Assembly: GCA_037962975.1 (NCBI GenBank)
Contig: CM075675.1
Coordinates: 45,802,501-45,866,500, forward strand
DNA: 64,000 nt
Origin: Clitoria ternatea
Lineage: Eukaryota > Streptophyta > Magnoliopsida > Fabales > Fabaceae
Direction: 5' to 3'
Notes under the pieces: model-generated
Told to the model about the DNA's origin: nothing
Seen by the model: only the letters and a program-made list of their open reading frames with translations
Databases searched by the model: none
Part shown: piece by piece, positions 25,429-37,000 of the stretch
Layout: every line of letters begins with the position of its first letter
Numbering within the stretch: the stretch's first letter is position 1
Position numbers and translations under genes: made by a program

Positions 25429-26870
25429 GTGTGACTTGCAATTTAATGATAAAGTAATCGGACGGAGTTTATATACATGTAAATTGTTAATTTCCATTCT
25501 AGATTAATTATGATGCCAAACACTCACCCTTGCTGTGGTTTTCAATTTAGTAACCAGTGACAGGGAAGAGGTCGGAGCCCTGGAGGTGCGCCAAGCGGAG
25601 GATTGATGCCAAGGCACCGAGTGATTTGAAATGAATTGTGTAATATATACATATAATGAGTTTTCTATATATGTGATGACATTATGTTGCTGGTGTATTT
25701 TGACTAATGTGCATATGAAGTATGTTGCGATATGATCGGTATTGATTTTCATGTGTGGATTTATGTTCACTGTAGTAAAGTCGATTACCGGACGAATCTC
25801 GCTGAGTGGATTCAGTCTTGTCCGAGCGAATGCCGGGGGAATTGATCTTGTGCCTATTTCGCTCAAGTGAGTATCCTTCGTCCTCTTCTGAGTGAAGATT
25901 AGAGTGCATCCGAGTAAAGATTAGGATGTTTCTGAGTGAGGTATGGCCAAGAGAACCTCTTCCGAGTGAAGTAAGGTTAGGGTGTTTTCCGAGTGATACA
26001 TGACTGAGAGAACCCTTTTCTGAGTGAAGGTTAAGGGGTTCCCGAGTGAGATATGACCGAGTGGACCCGTTTCCGAGTAAAAAAACTAATTTGTTAATTT
26101 TCCTTGCATGTCTCGTGTTTCACCCAGGTTGGAAATGTAGGATTCGCTCAAGCGAGTCGGAACTTGCCTAAGCGACCTTCTCGGGTTTCGCTAAAGCGAA
26201 TCAGGGTCTCGCTCAAGCGAATGACCCCTGTCTTCATCTTTCTCCTTCCGCTGATTCTAATCAATCCCATTTTATTAATGGATCTATTTCCGATCGGTTA
26301 TTATTTTGAGTATGCTTAAGAAAAGTAAATATTATTTTATATTAAGACCTAATTAATTTTCATTAAACGCGAAAAATTATTATGAAAAATGATTAATCGG
26401 GTGTAATTAAATGGTAAAATGACGCGGGTCGTCACAACTCTCGACTGTATAGTCCTATACCTACACAGTCTTAAGATCCCTCTTATTCTTGTATGTATTC
26501 GGTTCATTCATATGTCCTTTCCACTGGAAGCTTGCCAAAAGTCGCTCCTTGTCTGTGCCTATGCACTAGTGATCATTCCTCGCCCTCAATAGTGCCTAAG
26601 ATGTGACATTCCTTGCTGGAAGTCTGCTAGGAGTCGCTCCTTTGTTTGTGCCCATGCACCGACGATCACTCCCCGCCCTCAACAGCCCCGGGATGTCACA
26701 TGCCTACCAGCTTCCATCTGGTTCATCCCCGAACCATATTGTACTAGGAGAGGTCATGCTCTGATACCACTGTAACGCCCCAACCGCTTTTTAAGAATGA
26801 ACGACTCTCCCCACAAACCAATACGAGACCTTTCTAGTGTGCTTTATCCTTAATCACACACTTCCCGATA

Positions 26871-26935
26871 ACTTCTCAGGAGGTCACCCATCCTAAAATT
26901 TCTCCAAGTTAAGCATGCTTAACCTTGGAGTCCTT
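26871..26935 (-). other. 5S rRNA-like segment in the right Cassandra LTR
   Basis: This is the partner of the left copy. The minus strand shows GGTTAAGCATGCTTAACTTG (box A region) followed by GGATGGGTGACCTCCTGAG (box C region), closer to the 5S consensus than the left copy. It lies about 100 bases from the primer-binding side of the LTR. Confidence 0.75.
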
Positions 26936-26956
26936 AAGTAATGTACTACCGAAAGT

Positions 26957-27058
26957 AGGGGTGTCGGTGGGTTTTAGTGGTGGATGGTGGAGCACGATGG
27001 ATGGAAGATGAAGGAGGGGTTTGGCTAGTGAGGGTTTGGGTGGTGAGGGGAGGGTAAC
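26957..27058. other. GT-rich spacer between the Cassandra and the next solo LTR
   Basis: A short G- and T-rich stretch with GGTGGATGG-like repeats. Similar composition resumes at 31321, so this is probably the original target sequence of the solo LTR 27059-31320. Confidence 0.4.
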
Positions 27059-30000
27059 TGAAACACCCCAAAATGAGGGTAAATTTTTCGCGATTTTAGT
27101 GTAATTAATTCATGATAATTGCAAGTGATAAGGCTACTTATTTATTTATTTATTTATTCATTTCCCTGGACCTATCAGAGACCAATCTCATATGTGAAGA
27201 TATGAGAAGGTAAGTCAAGAGGAGCAACCAGGAATAATTGCCCCAATTAAAAACAGCGGAAGAATTTAGAACAAGATAATGCTATGTGATAGAAATTAAG
27301 GAGGACGACCATTGTAAAATTTAATAAATTAGATTTTCCGACCAAAATATTCCAGAAACAGTGTGGGATCAGGGTGTAATGAAAATATAAAAGAAAACAT
27401 TTTGATCACAGTATTTGGGGACAACAGGGGTCCCCCTCGCGCAAGCGAAATCCCTACTCGCTTGAGCGAGTGCCACACAATGCGCATGGGCGAAGCAGAA
27501 GAGAGCTGAGCGAAAGGAATAATTATGCATCAGGGGCGATCTCGCTCAAGCGAATTCCGACTCGCTTGAGCGAGGCACACAAACCTCACTTGGGCGAAAC
27601 CAGCGAGCCTGGGCGAAATTCGTCCAGAATCGAATTCATGATTGACTCGCTTGGGCGAGACTTCCTCGCCTAGGCGAACAACTTACAAAGCTGGGCTTAT
27701 ACCCACTCGTTTAATAAGGCTTTCCAATACTTAAGTTTTCACTCAGCGAAGCCCCCCAAATCCGACTCCCAACACTCGGGTTTTCACTCGGCAGAATCCT
27801 CCCGAAACCGACTCAAGGCACTCAGGTTCTCACTCAGCAAAATCATCCTGACTGACCCATCATTCACTCAATCCTCTACTCGGCAAGGTCAGTCCAGACC
27901 GAGTCCCCTCTCACTCTATTTTCCACTCAGTAATTCATTCCAAATCCGAGTCTTCACCCACTCGGGGTTCTACTCGGAAAACTTCCCAGAAACCGACTCT
28001 CCACCTAGATGGACACTCACTCAGAATCTCATTCCACGACTGACTCATTAACTGACTGGCTTTTACTTGGCATTTTATTACAAACCCGACTTCCTTTCTT
28101 TTTCACTCGACTTGAGTCATCCTAGGGGACTTCTGGACAACTCACACCGATTATTTCCAATCGGTGTTCACCCACTCGGAAATGTACAATCGGGACACAC
28201 CACTCGAAATAAGTTACACTGGACTCGAATATTCCCCATTCGGGACTCCACTGCCCAGAACACCACACTCAAGAGTCTTCTCACTCAGATTATGTACACT
28301 TCCTCACTCGGAAGGTCATGACTCGGACTTAGGTCACTCGGAATTCACTCAGAAATTCCACCACCTCTTAGTTTATTTTTAAAACTCCCACTTGGGCAGG
28401 ATTCATTTATGAACTCACCCACTCATCATTTAATTGTCTCGCCTAGGCGAATACCATCCCCCAAGATCCTTCGCTCAGGCGGATTTCGTCCAGTAGCTAA
28501 TTCCCTACTCCCTCGCTCGGGCGAAGCCCCCATTCGCCTGGGCGAATTTCCTCCAGTAAGCAAACACTGATACTGGGACAATCTCGCTTGAACGAGGTTC
28601 ACTCTCGCCTAAGCGAGAATTGTCCAGAAGCTGATTTTCATTCAGGAGGGACTCTCGCTTGGGTAAGGACCCATCTCGCTCGGGCGAGATAATCAGAAAA
28701 CATACAGAACGTGGAATCTAAACAACACATCCTGTGAGGACACCATTTAAGCCAATTCTACTTAATTCATCACATCAAAATCATCCTACCAGCCAATTGA
28801 AACTTGCCCCCTATGAGCTGACTCATACATTTATATTATAATTCATTATGTGGCTACTAAATTACCTCATTACTTACTCTACTCCACAAATTAATACTCA
28901 AATACGATTTCTCATTCCTTCATCCAAAGGTGAGGGAAATTTCATTCCAGGTTCATTCCACATACATTCATAGGGTCAGAAACGAAAATAAGCCCTACAC
29001 AAAAGCTCTCATTTTCCTTCATGACCCATGAAATTCCCATTACCTGTATATAAACGTTTATCACCCATACAACTATCCTGACAGTTCAAATCTGATCCAC
29101 ATATACAAAATATCAACACATTATAACTATTCCCACAACTACAAAGTCATGTGTTGCCGGCCAAGGCATCCTTTACCAAAAAGAGAGGCTTCCTTCACAC
29201 TTCTCCTCCACAAAACTGCTCCAACCATGTCCTACAACACAGGAGCTAAAAAGATATACCACAGGGAGAGTGAGTATACTTTCTCAATGATGAAAATCTA
29301 ATAAATAAAATAACATATGAATGAATGCAATACAATTGTTCTCAAATTCACAATAACTAATATCATAGTCCAGATTAATATTTCAATTCAAGGGTTCCAC
29401 CTATTCCTCTCATAACCTCACAAACAGAGTATCACTTTATGCCTTGCTTCTATGGCTAATATGTGTGCTAGTGTTTACAATACATATGCACAGATCCGAT
29501 TTCAGTCACATAAATTAACATCATCACTCCGGGATATACCCATCGTGGTACCCCGCAAGGTGATATATTCATCAATTCACAATATCATCATCACTCCGGG
29601 ATTTACCCTTCGTGGCACCCCGTAAGGTGATATATTCATCAATTCATAATATCATCATCACTCCGGGATTTACCCTTCGTGGCACCCCGCAAGGTGATAT
29701 ATTCATCAATTCACCATATCATCATCACTCCGGGATTTACCCTTCGTGGCACCCCGCAAGGTGATATATTCATCAATTCACAATATCATCATCACTCCGG
29801 GATTTACCCTTCGTGGCACCCCGCAAGGTGATATATTCATCAATTCACAATATCATCATATCATTTATGATTCAATAACACATCATCACATAACATGCCA
29901 TTCATGGCCTCATTAAGCCTCATCACACCAACACTCATCTCAAAATACCATATATAATTCTCATTTTAGACACATGATAACACACCTAATCAAGACAATA

Positions 30001-31320
30001 TGCCATATTACATTAATACATATATTATCATCACAATTCTCATACATTTAGAAAATACACCCCTCTCCTACCTTAAGAGAAGTACGCTTCCAGGTTTGAC
30101 GTTCCCGCTTCACAAGAGTTATCAAGTCCTACACCAATCATTATAGGGCTTTATCAATTATTCATTCAAAAGCCATTTCAATATACATATACATTTCTAT
30201 GTACACATGATCCTCATCATGTGAAAGCTATCACAAGTTTATTCATTTGCTTACTTAGGCTTCAGGAATTCCTTCCCTTAACTCACCATTCATTATTATT
30301 AAAGTAACAACCTAAATTGTTAGGTTACCCATTTACCATACTTACATTTAATCCCATTTCATATGGTTTTCATTTATATCTTCCAACTACCATCTCTAAT
30401 CATCATTAAATGTTAATGCTTCTTCATTTATTACACTTCCCCCATCAATAAATGTTAACCTTTTCAATATTATACATTTCCCCCAATTTCCATAAGTTAG
30501 GGTTTCCATTAAACTCACCATCCATCATAAATCAACCCCAACTTCACATACTTCGTTTATTACTCATAAATACCCTTATTTATTTCACCCACACCTTAGG
30601 GTTCATGCATTTAATGCTTCTTTTCTCTACCCACAACATTTTAATACTCCTCCAAGTTACCATCCTCTATCCTCTAGACTCCAAACGTAAAAGTGGTGGT
30701 AAAGAGTTTACCTTGCTCCAAAACGAAAATGGAAATCAAGAGGGAGGATGAGGTAGACGAAAATAAAGAGGAGAAGGGAGGAGCTTCAAGCTACAACGTC
30801 CTCCTCCAAGCTCATTGATGAACGAAAATGAGAAAGAGAGAGAGCACCAATTTGTTTAAGCTCTTGGGGGGAAGAAGAAGATATGAAGAAGAGAAGAAGG
30901 GAAGAGGAAGTGTGTTGGCGTGGAGAAGAAGAGAGTTACGGGAAAATGAGAGTGAATTGGTGAGGTTTTTATTTTATTTTTACTCTCATCACTTAATTCT
31001 TCCGTTTTTCACTAAACAGGTTCACAGTTCGGGCTCGATACATATTCTAAAAATTATTCCGAATACATATTTGGATTCCTAATAATATTATCTACAGCCC
31101 TGACCAACGGCATCTCAATCGGAGATACTTGGTCCGACACTCATATCCTATCCGGGTCAATTTTTCAACTTATCCGGTCACAATAATTCACTAGCAGTTT
31201 CAGAGAATCTCAATTTAATTATTTCTAGTATTTTGGAATATTAGTTAGTCCATATTTAATTATTTAATGTTTATTTTCTTAATTTAACTTCCTACTTTAA
31301 AAAAAATTCAGGGTGTTACA
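27059..31320 (-). mobile_element. Solo LTR (4.26 kb) of a gypsy-like element
   Basis: Starts TGAAACACCCC (27059) and ends GGGTGTTACA (31320). The flanking pentamers are GTAAC (27054-27058) and GTGAC (31321-31325), a likely target duplication with one change. There is no primer site, polypurine tract or polyprotein. The minus strand shows a TATA-like and CT-rich leader around 30990-30830 ending near CAAGGTAAAC (about 30710), so the sense strand is probably minus. It contains CGCTTGAGCG palindromes (27430-27680 and 28430-28690), a CACTCGG tract (27770-28350) and a 67-bp tandem repeat (29520-29854). The 99- and 84-residue plus-strand frames at 30452-31082 run antisense to this leader and are not convincing genes. 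Confidence 0.75.
29520..29854. repeat. 67-bp tandem repeat, five copies
   Basis: The units start near 29520, 29587, 29654, 29721 and 29788. Each contains ATCACTCCGGGATTTACC followed by CGTGGCACCCCGCAAGGTGA. The first copy is the most diverged, and the last four differ by only a few bases. They lie inside the solo LTR. Confidence 0.9.
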
Positions 31321-32280
31321 GTGACAATGGCCAATGGAGGTGGATAAAGGAGGGCATGAGAGGTGATTCAAGTCGAGGCCATGTGTGTGGTGATGTTAGG
31401 GAAGATGGAGCACTAGTGGGGTTGAGTACTGGTGGTGTACCGTAAAGCCTGGAGGAATGGATGGTAGATGATTGGTTTGGATGGTGTACCATATGTGTTC
31501 TTCAACTTGTGGGGTGTACCATAAGATTGAAGGTGTTCATTGTTTTAGATTTAAGGTGCATGGGTATGGATTGAAAATGTGGACCATGTTAACTATTTTT
31601 ATTTAAATAATTATTTTTATTTTTTTATGTTGTTGTGATTTTTTTAATTTGTAATTTTGTATAAGAAGTTAAAAATTCATATAAAAATTGTTTGTATGTT
31701 GTAACTAGAACCGAAAAGCGTTTAAATACAAATTTGGTTAGGGTTTAACGTTTACATACAGATTCAAATAATGTTTAGATAAAAATTTGAATAGCTTTTA
31801 TATATATATATAAATCATTAATAAATATATTTCGTTGATCAAATTACAAATGGAATATTTAAATATGTAATTTAAATATTATTTACAAAAAATATACTAC
31901 TTTACTACTCTTTTTAACTAATACCCTTTTTGGTAATTTTACCCTCAAATTTCACTTTTCTAAACCAACCAAAACATTTTCTAACCAAACACAATCACTA
32001 CTTTCCAACTCACTTTTACAATGATAATTAAGAATGAAAAATAAATTATGATTAAAGAGCAAAAATACAGTAAAGGTAAATTTAAGAAATAAAATATTTA
32101 AATTTGTCTAAAACTTTATTTCATGTGCATTAATAATTGATAGCTAAATTTGAGTGTCTAAATTTAAATTATAACCATTATATATAAATTGAAACAAGAA
32201 ATCTTAGTTAGATAATTCTAGGCATATGATTTTTAATGTTGTCTTTAACTTGTTCCATGTACTTGTCACTTTCACTGTTG
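31321..32280. other. Intergenic DNA, G/T-rich then AT-rich
   Basis: The first 250 bases contain three loose repeats of GGTGTACC. The rest is AT-rich. The segment 31917-32020 matches 2055-2165 in the same orientation. No gene is seen. Confidence 0.5.
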
Positions 32281-32653
32281 TCATGTAATATCTTCAAGTT
32301 TGGTTTCATGCATATATGTGTTGTATTCTATTTCATCATTCTCATCAAAGAAAAGAAATTCACCATCACTTGTATCGTTCCTTCTTATAAAGTTGTGCAA
32401 CGTCATACGAGCAACAATGACTAGAGCCGAAATCCTCAATGGGAAAAGAGACATACTTCGTAATATTTTTCCATCTAGCCTTACAACATTCAAATGACCG
32501 CTCAACTATGCTTCGGAGGCTAGAATCCAGATAATTAAACACTTTATGTCCTCCTCTAGCTCTTGGTCTCAGTCTATAATGGGGAAGATGATACTTAGTA
32601 ATTTTGTAAGGACTCAAATACCTCATAAAATTAGGATAACCGGGTATCAACAA
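32281..32653 (-). pseudogene. PIF/Harbinger transposase C-terminal fragment, frameshifted
   Basis: Two overlapping minus-strand frames together give the end of a DDE_Tnp_4 (Harbinger) transposase. The first (32653 to about 32450) reads YPNFMRYLSPYKITKYHL, then FNYLDSSLRSIVERSFECCK, matching the family's Y..SLR..VER.FG..K segment that holds the catalytic Glu. The second frame continues with FPLRISALVIVARMTLHNFI and RRNDTSDGEF, matching the ACCALHNFIR end. A frameshift of about one base lies near 32450. The first two catalytic Asp residues are not in the window's recognisable frames, so this is a dead fragment. It pairs with the Myb/SANT-like fragment at 1350-1570. Confidence 0.8.
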
Positions 32654-33900
32654 GGTAATATTTACCTATGAATAAATTAAAAAATTAATATTTATTTATT
32701 TAATGATAAAATGGGGAAAAAACTCACTAACCTGTAGGAGCATGTGGAAAATGTAAGCTAGGTAACCGTAAAACATCCATAAAGACCCTAGTATCATGTG
32801 TTGAGCCCTCCTATCTTTGCTAGAACAAATGTAAAACACATATTAAAATCACAAGCAACCATTACATTACGAGTTGAACCTGGTTGTCTCAATATATATT
32901 TTTTAATTCTTTGAATTAACTCTTAGGGGTGTTTGGTATACATGTATTTTTATTAAATCTTAGGAATTATGTTTGTCAGGAATTAAATGGAATTATATTA
33001 TCTAGAAATTATACTTTACAGGAATGTTATAAATATTTTTGGTATGATTAAAATGTGTCTGAGAAAATTATACGAATCTTTTGAATGTTGACTCTTATCA
33101 AATTTTTGATAATTTTGGATGAGAATTCAATATGCAAGAGAAGTTTAAAGAAGTTTATATATGATACATAATTGTATTTTTAATTGTAAAAAGCTTTCAA
33201 ACTAGCTGAATGAGAATTTCCACCCCTTTTGTAGGAAAGTTTTTATGAAAATTATTAATAAAAGTAAATTCCTAAGAATCCTAATTTCATGAAAACACTT
33301 TTTAAAATAGTTATATCAAACATAGAAATAGAAAATTCACAAATCACAATTCCAAGAAATAATATAAGTAATGCTTGATAGTCAAAGTAATATAAGTTAT
33401 GTCATGATTGGTTTTCTTTTCCGCCAAGATTTTATATTGGTACGAGAGATCTTTTTAAGTAAGATTCTTGAGAATGTGTTTCCCGGATAACTTATGTTTC
33501 ATGTTTGGTATTAAAAAGATTTACCAGGAATCTTTTTAATTTCCCTCATTCTCATGTTTGGTATTAAAAAAATTTACCTGAGATCTTTTTGTTTTATGAG
33601 GATTTGGAAAGAAAATAGGGGCATTTTTGTCTTAAAATCTTTTATTCCCGGAAATGTATAAGATACCTACTTGTTGAAATGGGAAAGTGGAATTTTTAAT
33701 TCTTTCATAATTAAATTTTCTGAGAATATTCTTAGGAAAGTTTAAAGATATGTCTTATAAAATTAATAGTAATTATGGAATATTTTTTTTTGACAATTCC
33801 ATTTTATATCTAATGACCAAATGAGACACTTAATTTCTCTTGGATAAGGTTTTGAATTCATACTTAAATTTATTTTTTTAAAAAAAAAGAATCAACATCG
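32654..33900. other. AT-rich DNA with MITE-like repeats upstream of the LAF3-like gene
   Basis: No coding sequence is seen. Around 33480-33600 a roughly 52-base unit with CATGTTTGGTATTAAAAA occurs twice. GGGTGTTTGGTATACATG near 32934 resembles the start of a hAT-type MITE. These are probably small non-autonomous DNA transposons in the promoter-side region of the next gene. Confidence 0.4.
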
Positions 33901-34077
33901 AAAGAACCAGTTCATCGTGATACTGATTTTCCCTGTTGGAACAAGATTAATAAATGTTGTTAAAAAAAATAAAATTATACTGCTGTATTGCTGTACCTGC
34001 TCTGCTCTATAACTCTATTGCTGGAGATTTGAAAATGGGAAGATTGTGTGCTCTCGCTATTCTTCTCACCCGTTGGA

Positions 34078-37000
34078 ATGAAGCTTCCCATACTCATTTC
34101 CGCTTCAGTCTCTCTCCTCCTCGCCGTTGCTTCTCTCCGTTCTGCAGATTTCGTTACTTACTGGAAGAAGCTGCAACTGTTTTCCCCCTGTACTAATCCA
34201 CAAGTGGCTGATTTGATTATAAGAAATGGGATTATATACACAAGTGATGACTCTCTCCCATTTGCACACTCCATGGCCCTCTCTAATGGAAGGCTCCTTC
34301 GACTCGGAAACCTTTCCTTTGTTCAGGTTCACTTTCCTTTCCTTCCATCCAACCAAACAATCAAATAGTGCTGTTTTAATTTGGTTAATTAACGTATTCT
34401 TCCTTAACTATCTAAAAATCCTTTTTAAAACTTGTAATTAACTCCTCAAATTATTTCCATCATTTGTATTTGAGTTTTTCAACATTTTCTCCATTTACAA
34501 TTGAGCTGCTGCTGGTCGGTCTCATTTAGTTGAGGAGGGTATGTGAGTTGTTGTAAACCGCTATGACATGTTTTCAGTTCCTCCTGGAAACATAAATAAA
34601 GGAACTTGATTACAAATTTTAGAATATTGTACGGATTCCATCGTATGTAAATCTTTTAAATAGGCACTTGTATTATTTCAATTTGTAAATAAGTTCTTGT
34701 ACTTAAATGGAACCTTAACAAAAATGTTGATGCAATTACGAACAATTAAGTGTATGTTTGGTTTCACATTGGATCTAACTAAAGTAATGTTGTAGACATG
34801 AAAGTGATATTGAGTAGTGTTGAATAGGGTCCATGTTTAGTCTTCTAAAACTTGGAATCAAACACACACTAATTAGTTTGGGACTTATTTAGAGGTTTTA
34901 AAAGTACAGGGACTTACCAAATTCAAAAAAGGTTAGGGACTATCGAGATAGTTTAGCCTTTTGGTTCGGAAACTACTACATTGTACTTTGTAGTACATGT
35001 GTGTGTGTGAATTGATTGTGAGCTGCCACTGAGCCAGACGTGCTTGTTTCTTCCAACAATTTGTAGGAGTTGGCAGGTTATGGAACTCAGGAGTTGGATC
35101 TTGGGGGAAAGGTTGTGGTTCCTGGCTTCATTGACTCACATGTGCATTTCATTAATGGTGGCCTGCAGGTTTTGCACTAGCTCATTTTATGAGTGATTCT
35201 ATTTTCTTTTTATGTTAATTTGCTCCTCAAATTAGAATTCATATGTTGGAAATTTTGCTAAACAAGTTTTGAGTGCCATTGAAATTCTCATAAATAACGA
35301 ATGTCTACTGCTCCTTAATTAGAACTTTGTGCATAGGCATATAATTGCTAATCTTCTTAGATCCTAACATAATTGGCATATGTTGAAATATAGAGTAAAT
35401 TCCCCATTTTGGTCCTCAAAAGTCAAAAAGCTTTTGACATATCAATTTAATCCTTAAAATATCATTAGATCAGTTTGGTCCTGCAACCATACGTTTTTTT
35501 ATATCAAAATAGACAAAAAAGATACTGGCATTTTTTATCCGTTTGGTGATTGTGTTTGAACGATTTCACATAGGTCAGGTTCAAATGTTGGTAAAAAATA
35601 GACCAAAAAGATGTGACTGTTTACTTGGACCAAATTGATGCCATTCAGTTACCTAGGATTATCATTCGAGGGCTTAGTTGGTCTTAGTAAACTTTTAAGG
35701 ACCAAACTGATGTTCAGAAGATCATTCAAGGATCAAATTTGGGGCCTAATACCTAAATAAATGTGTTTTCATTTGGCTGAACATAATTTTTGGTTTCTGC
35801 TATTTTAGAAAACCTTCCTTTTATGTCCCTGTTTATAACTGTAATGTGAATCAATGCAGATGACACAGGTGAAACTCAGAGGTGTGAATAAAAGGGAAGA
35901 ATTTATTAGGAGGATCAAAGATACAGCTCAAAGTAAGCCTTTGAGTTCTAGCATCATGGAATGCTTATTTACTTTTCCATTTTTTCTTCTTTAGGGGTGA
36001 GGTATATGTTTATTCTGTACTTTTTTCATTGAAGATAATAAGTACAAAATGTTTAATTTCCTACCATTGTTGTTCATATGTTTTCTTGAACAGAAAATGT
36101 CTTTCATTTTTTCAAATTATGTTGAGATTCTGAAATTATTTAATATCATGTTTAAATGGAGCATTGATGCAAACAAACAAAGTGGAGGATACTTGTGGTT
36201 ATATTGTCATAAGTCATAAATCATCCCTTTAATTTCCTTAACACATAAGAAATGTTCCTTTTTATTCTAATCTCATCAAATACCCAAGTCTCATTTTGTT
36301 GCTTTTGGTGAATATGAACCAAGTTTTGTTAGCTTTCAAAAAAAGAATTCACTAATCTTTCTCTTGGTAACAACCTGAAATATAAGGCTGAATGGTGTCT
36401 GCTTATATATATGCAAATAAGTTCATCATGTGGAAACACTCCTGTTCGGTGATGTATACTTTTCTGCATTTTTAACTTTAGACACAAAACATGGTTCCTG
36501 GATTTTGGGTGGTGGATGGAACAATGATCTATGGGGAGGAGATTTGCCAGCTGCCTCTTGGATTGATGATGTTACTCCTAATAATCCTGTGAGGCAAATA
36601 ATGCTACCTTTTATTTGAGCATCTTCATACATGGCATGATGGCAGGGCTGTGTAATCTTATTTGAATTATGCACGCGCAGGTCTGGCTATCAAGAATGGA
36701 TGGTCATATGGGCTTGGCTAATTCAGTGGCATTAAAGTTGGCCGGGATTACAAATTTAACAGATGATCCAAGAGGGGGAACTGTAATGAGGACCGCCACT
36801 GGAGGTAATAACTTATTATCTTCGTATGTAAATAAATAGAATGAAGTGAATTCCTAAAGAATATAAGGCTGTAATTTTACCATTTAATGAACTATGTTTC
36901 ATTTGACCTCATGAATCTGAAAATCCAATAACTTATTATGAACTTCGGGTTTCTGTATTTTTAAGATGGTTTTCTGGATGATGTATTGTGTGTGAATCTT

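Larger units (their letters stand above)
3299..26436. mobile_element. Solo LTR of a Ty3/gypsy-like element, split by a later 20-kb insertion
   Basis: The left end is TGTAACATCCCGG at 3299 and the right end is GGGTCGTCACA at 26436. Both are flanked by the 5-bp target duplication ACTCT (3294-3298 and 26437-26441). Without the inserted element (4282-24726 plus its second GTGAT copy), the LTR is about 2.69 kb (3299-4281 and 24732-26436). It has no primer site, polypurine tract or coding sequence, so it is a solo LTR left by LTR-LTR recombination. A TTTAAATAAA near 3556 followed by a CT-rich leader (3570-3670) suggests that the plus strand is the sense strand. The right half holds a 23-bp minisatellite, CCGAGTG repeats and CGCTCAAGCGA palindromes. 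Confidence 0.85.
3084..26956 (-). mobile_element. Cassandra-type TRIM retrotransposon carrying 5S rRNA-like sequence, split by a 23-kb nest
   Basis: Two related segments, about 3084-3249 and 26771-26956, act as the LTRs. Each carries the reverse complement of a plant 5S rRNA-like region, which is the hallmark of Cassandra TRIMs. On the minus strand the right LTR ends at 26771 and is followed by TGGTATCAGAGC (26759-26770), the primer-binding site for initiator Met tRNA. The short non-coding internal region (26442-26770 and 3250-3298) contains two diverged copies of a roughly 90-base unit (about 26530-26610 and 26622-26700). A solo LTR (3299-26436) sits inside this internal region. The left LTR has lost about 24 bases near its U5 end and the right LTR lacks its first few bases, so the copy is old. 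No coding sequence is present or expected for this class. Confidence 0.7.

Noticed and set aside
34048..34077. Upstream extension of the LAF3-like protein from a GTG
   Set aside because: GTG is not a usual plant start. The ATG at 34078 gives the expected hydrophobic N-terminus and a protein length close to the Arabidopsis relative.
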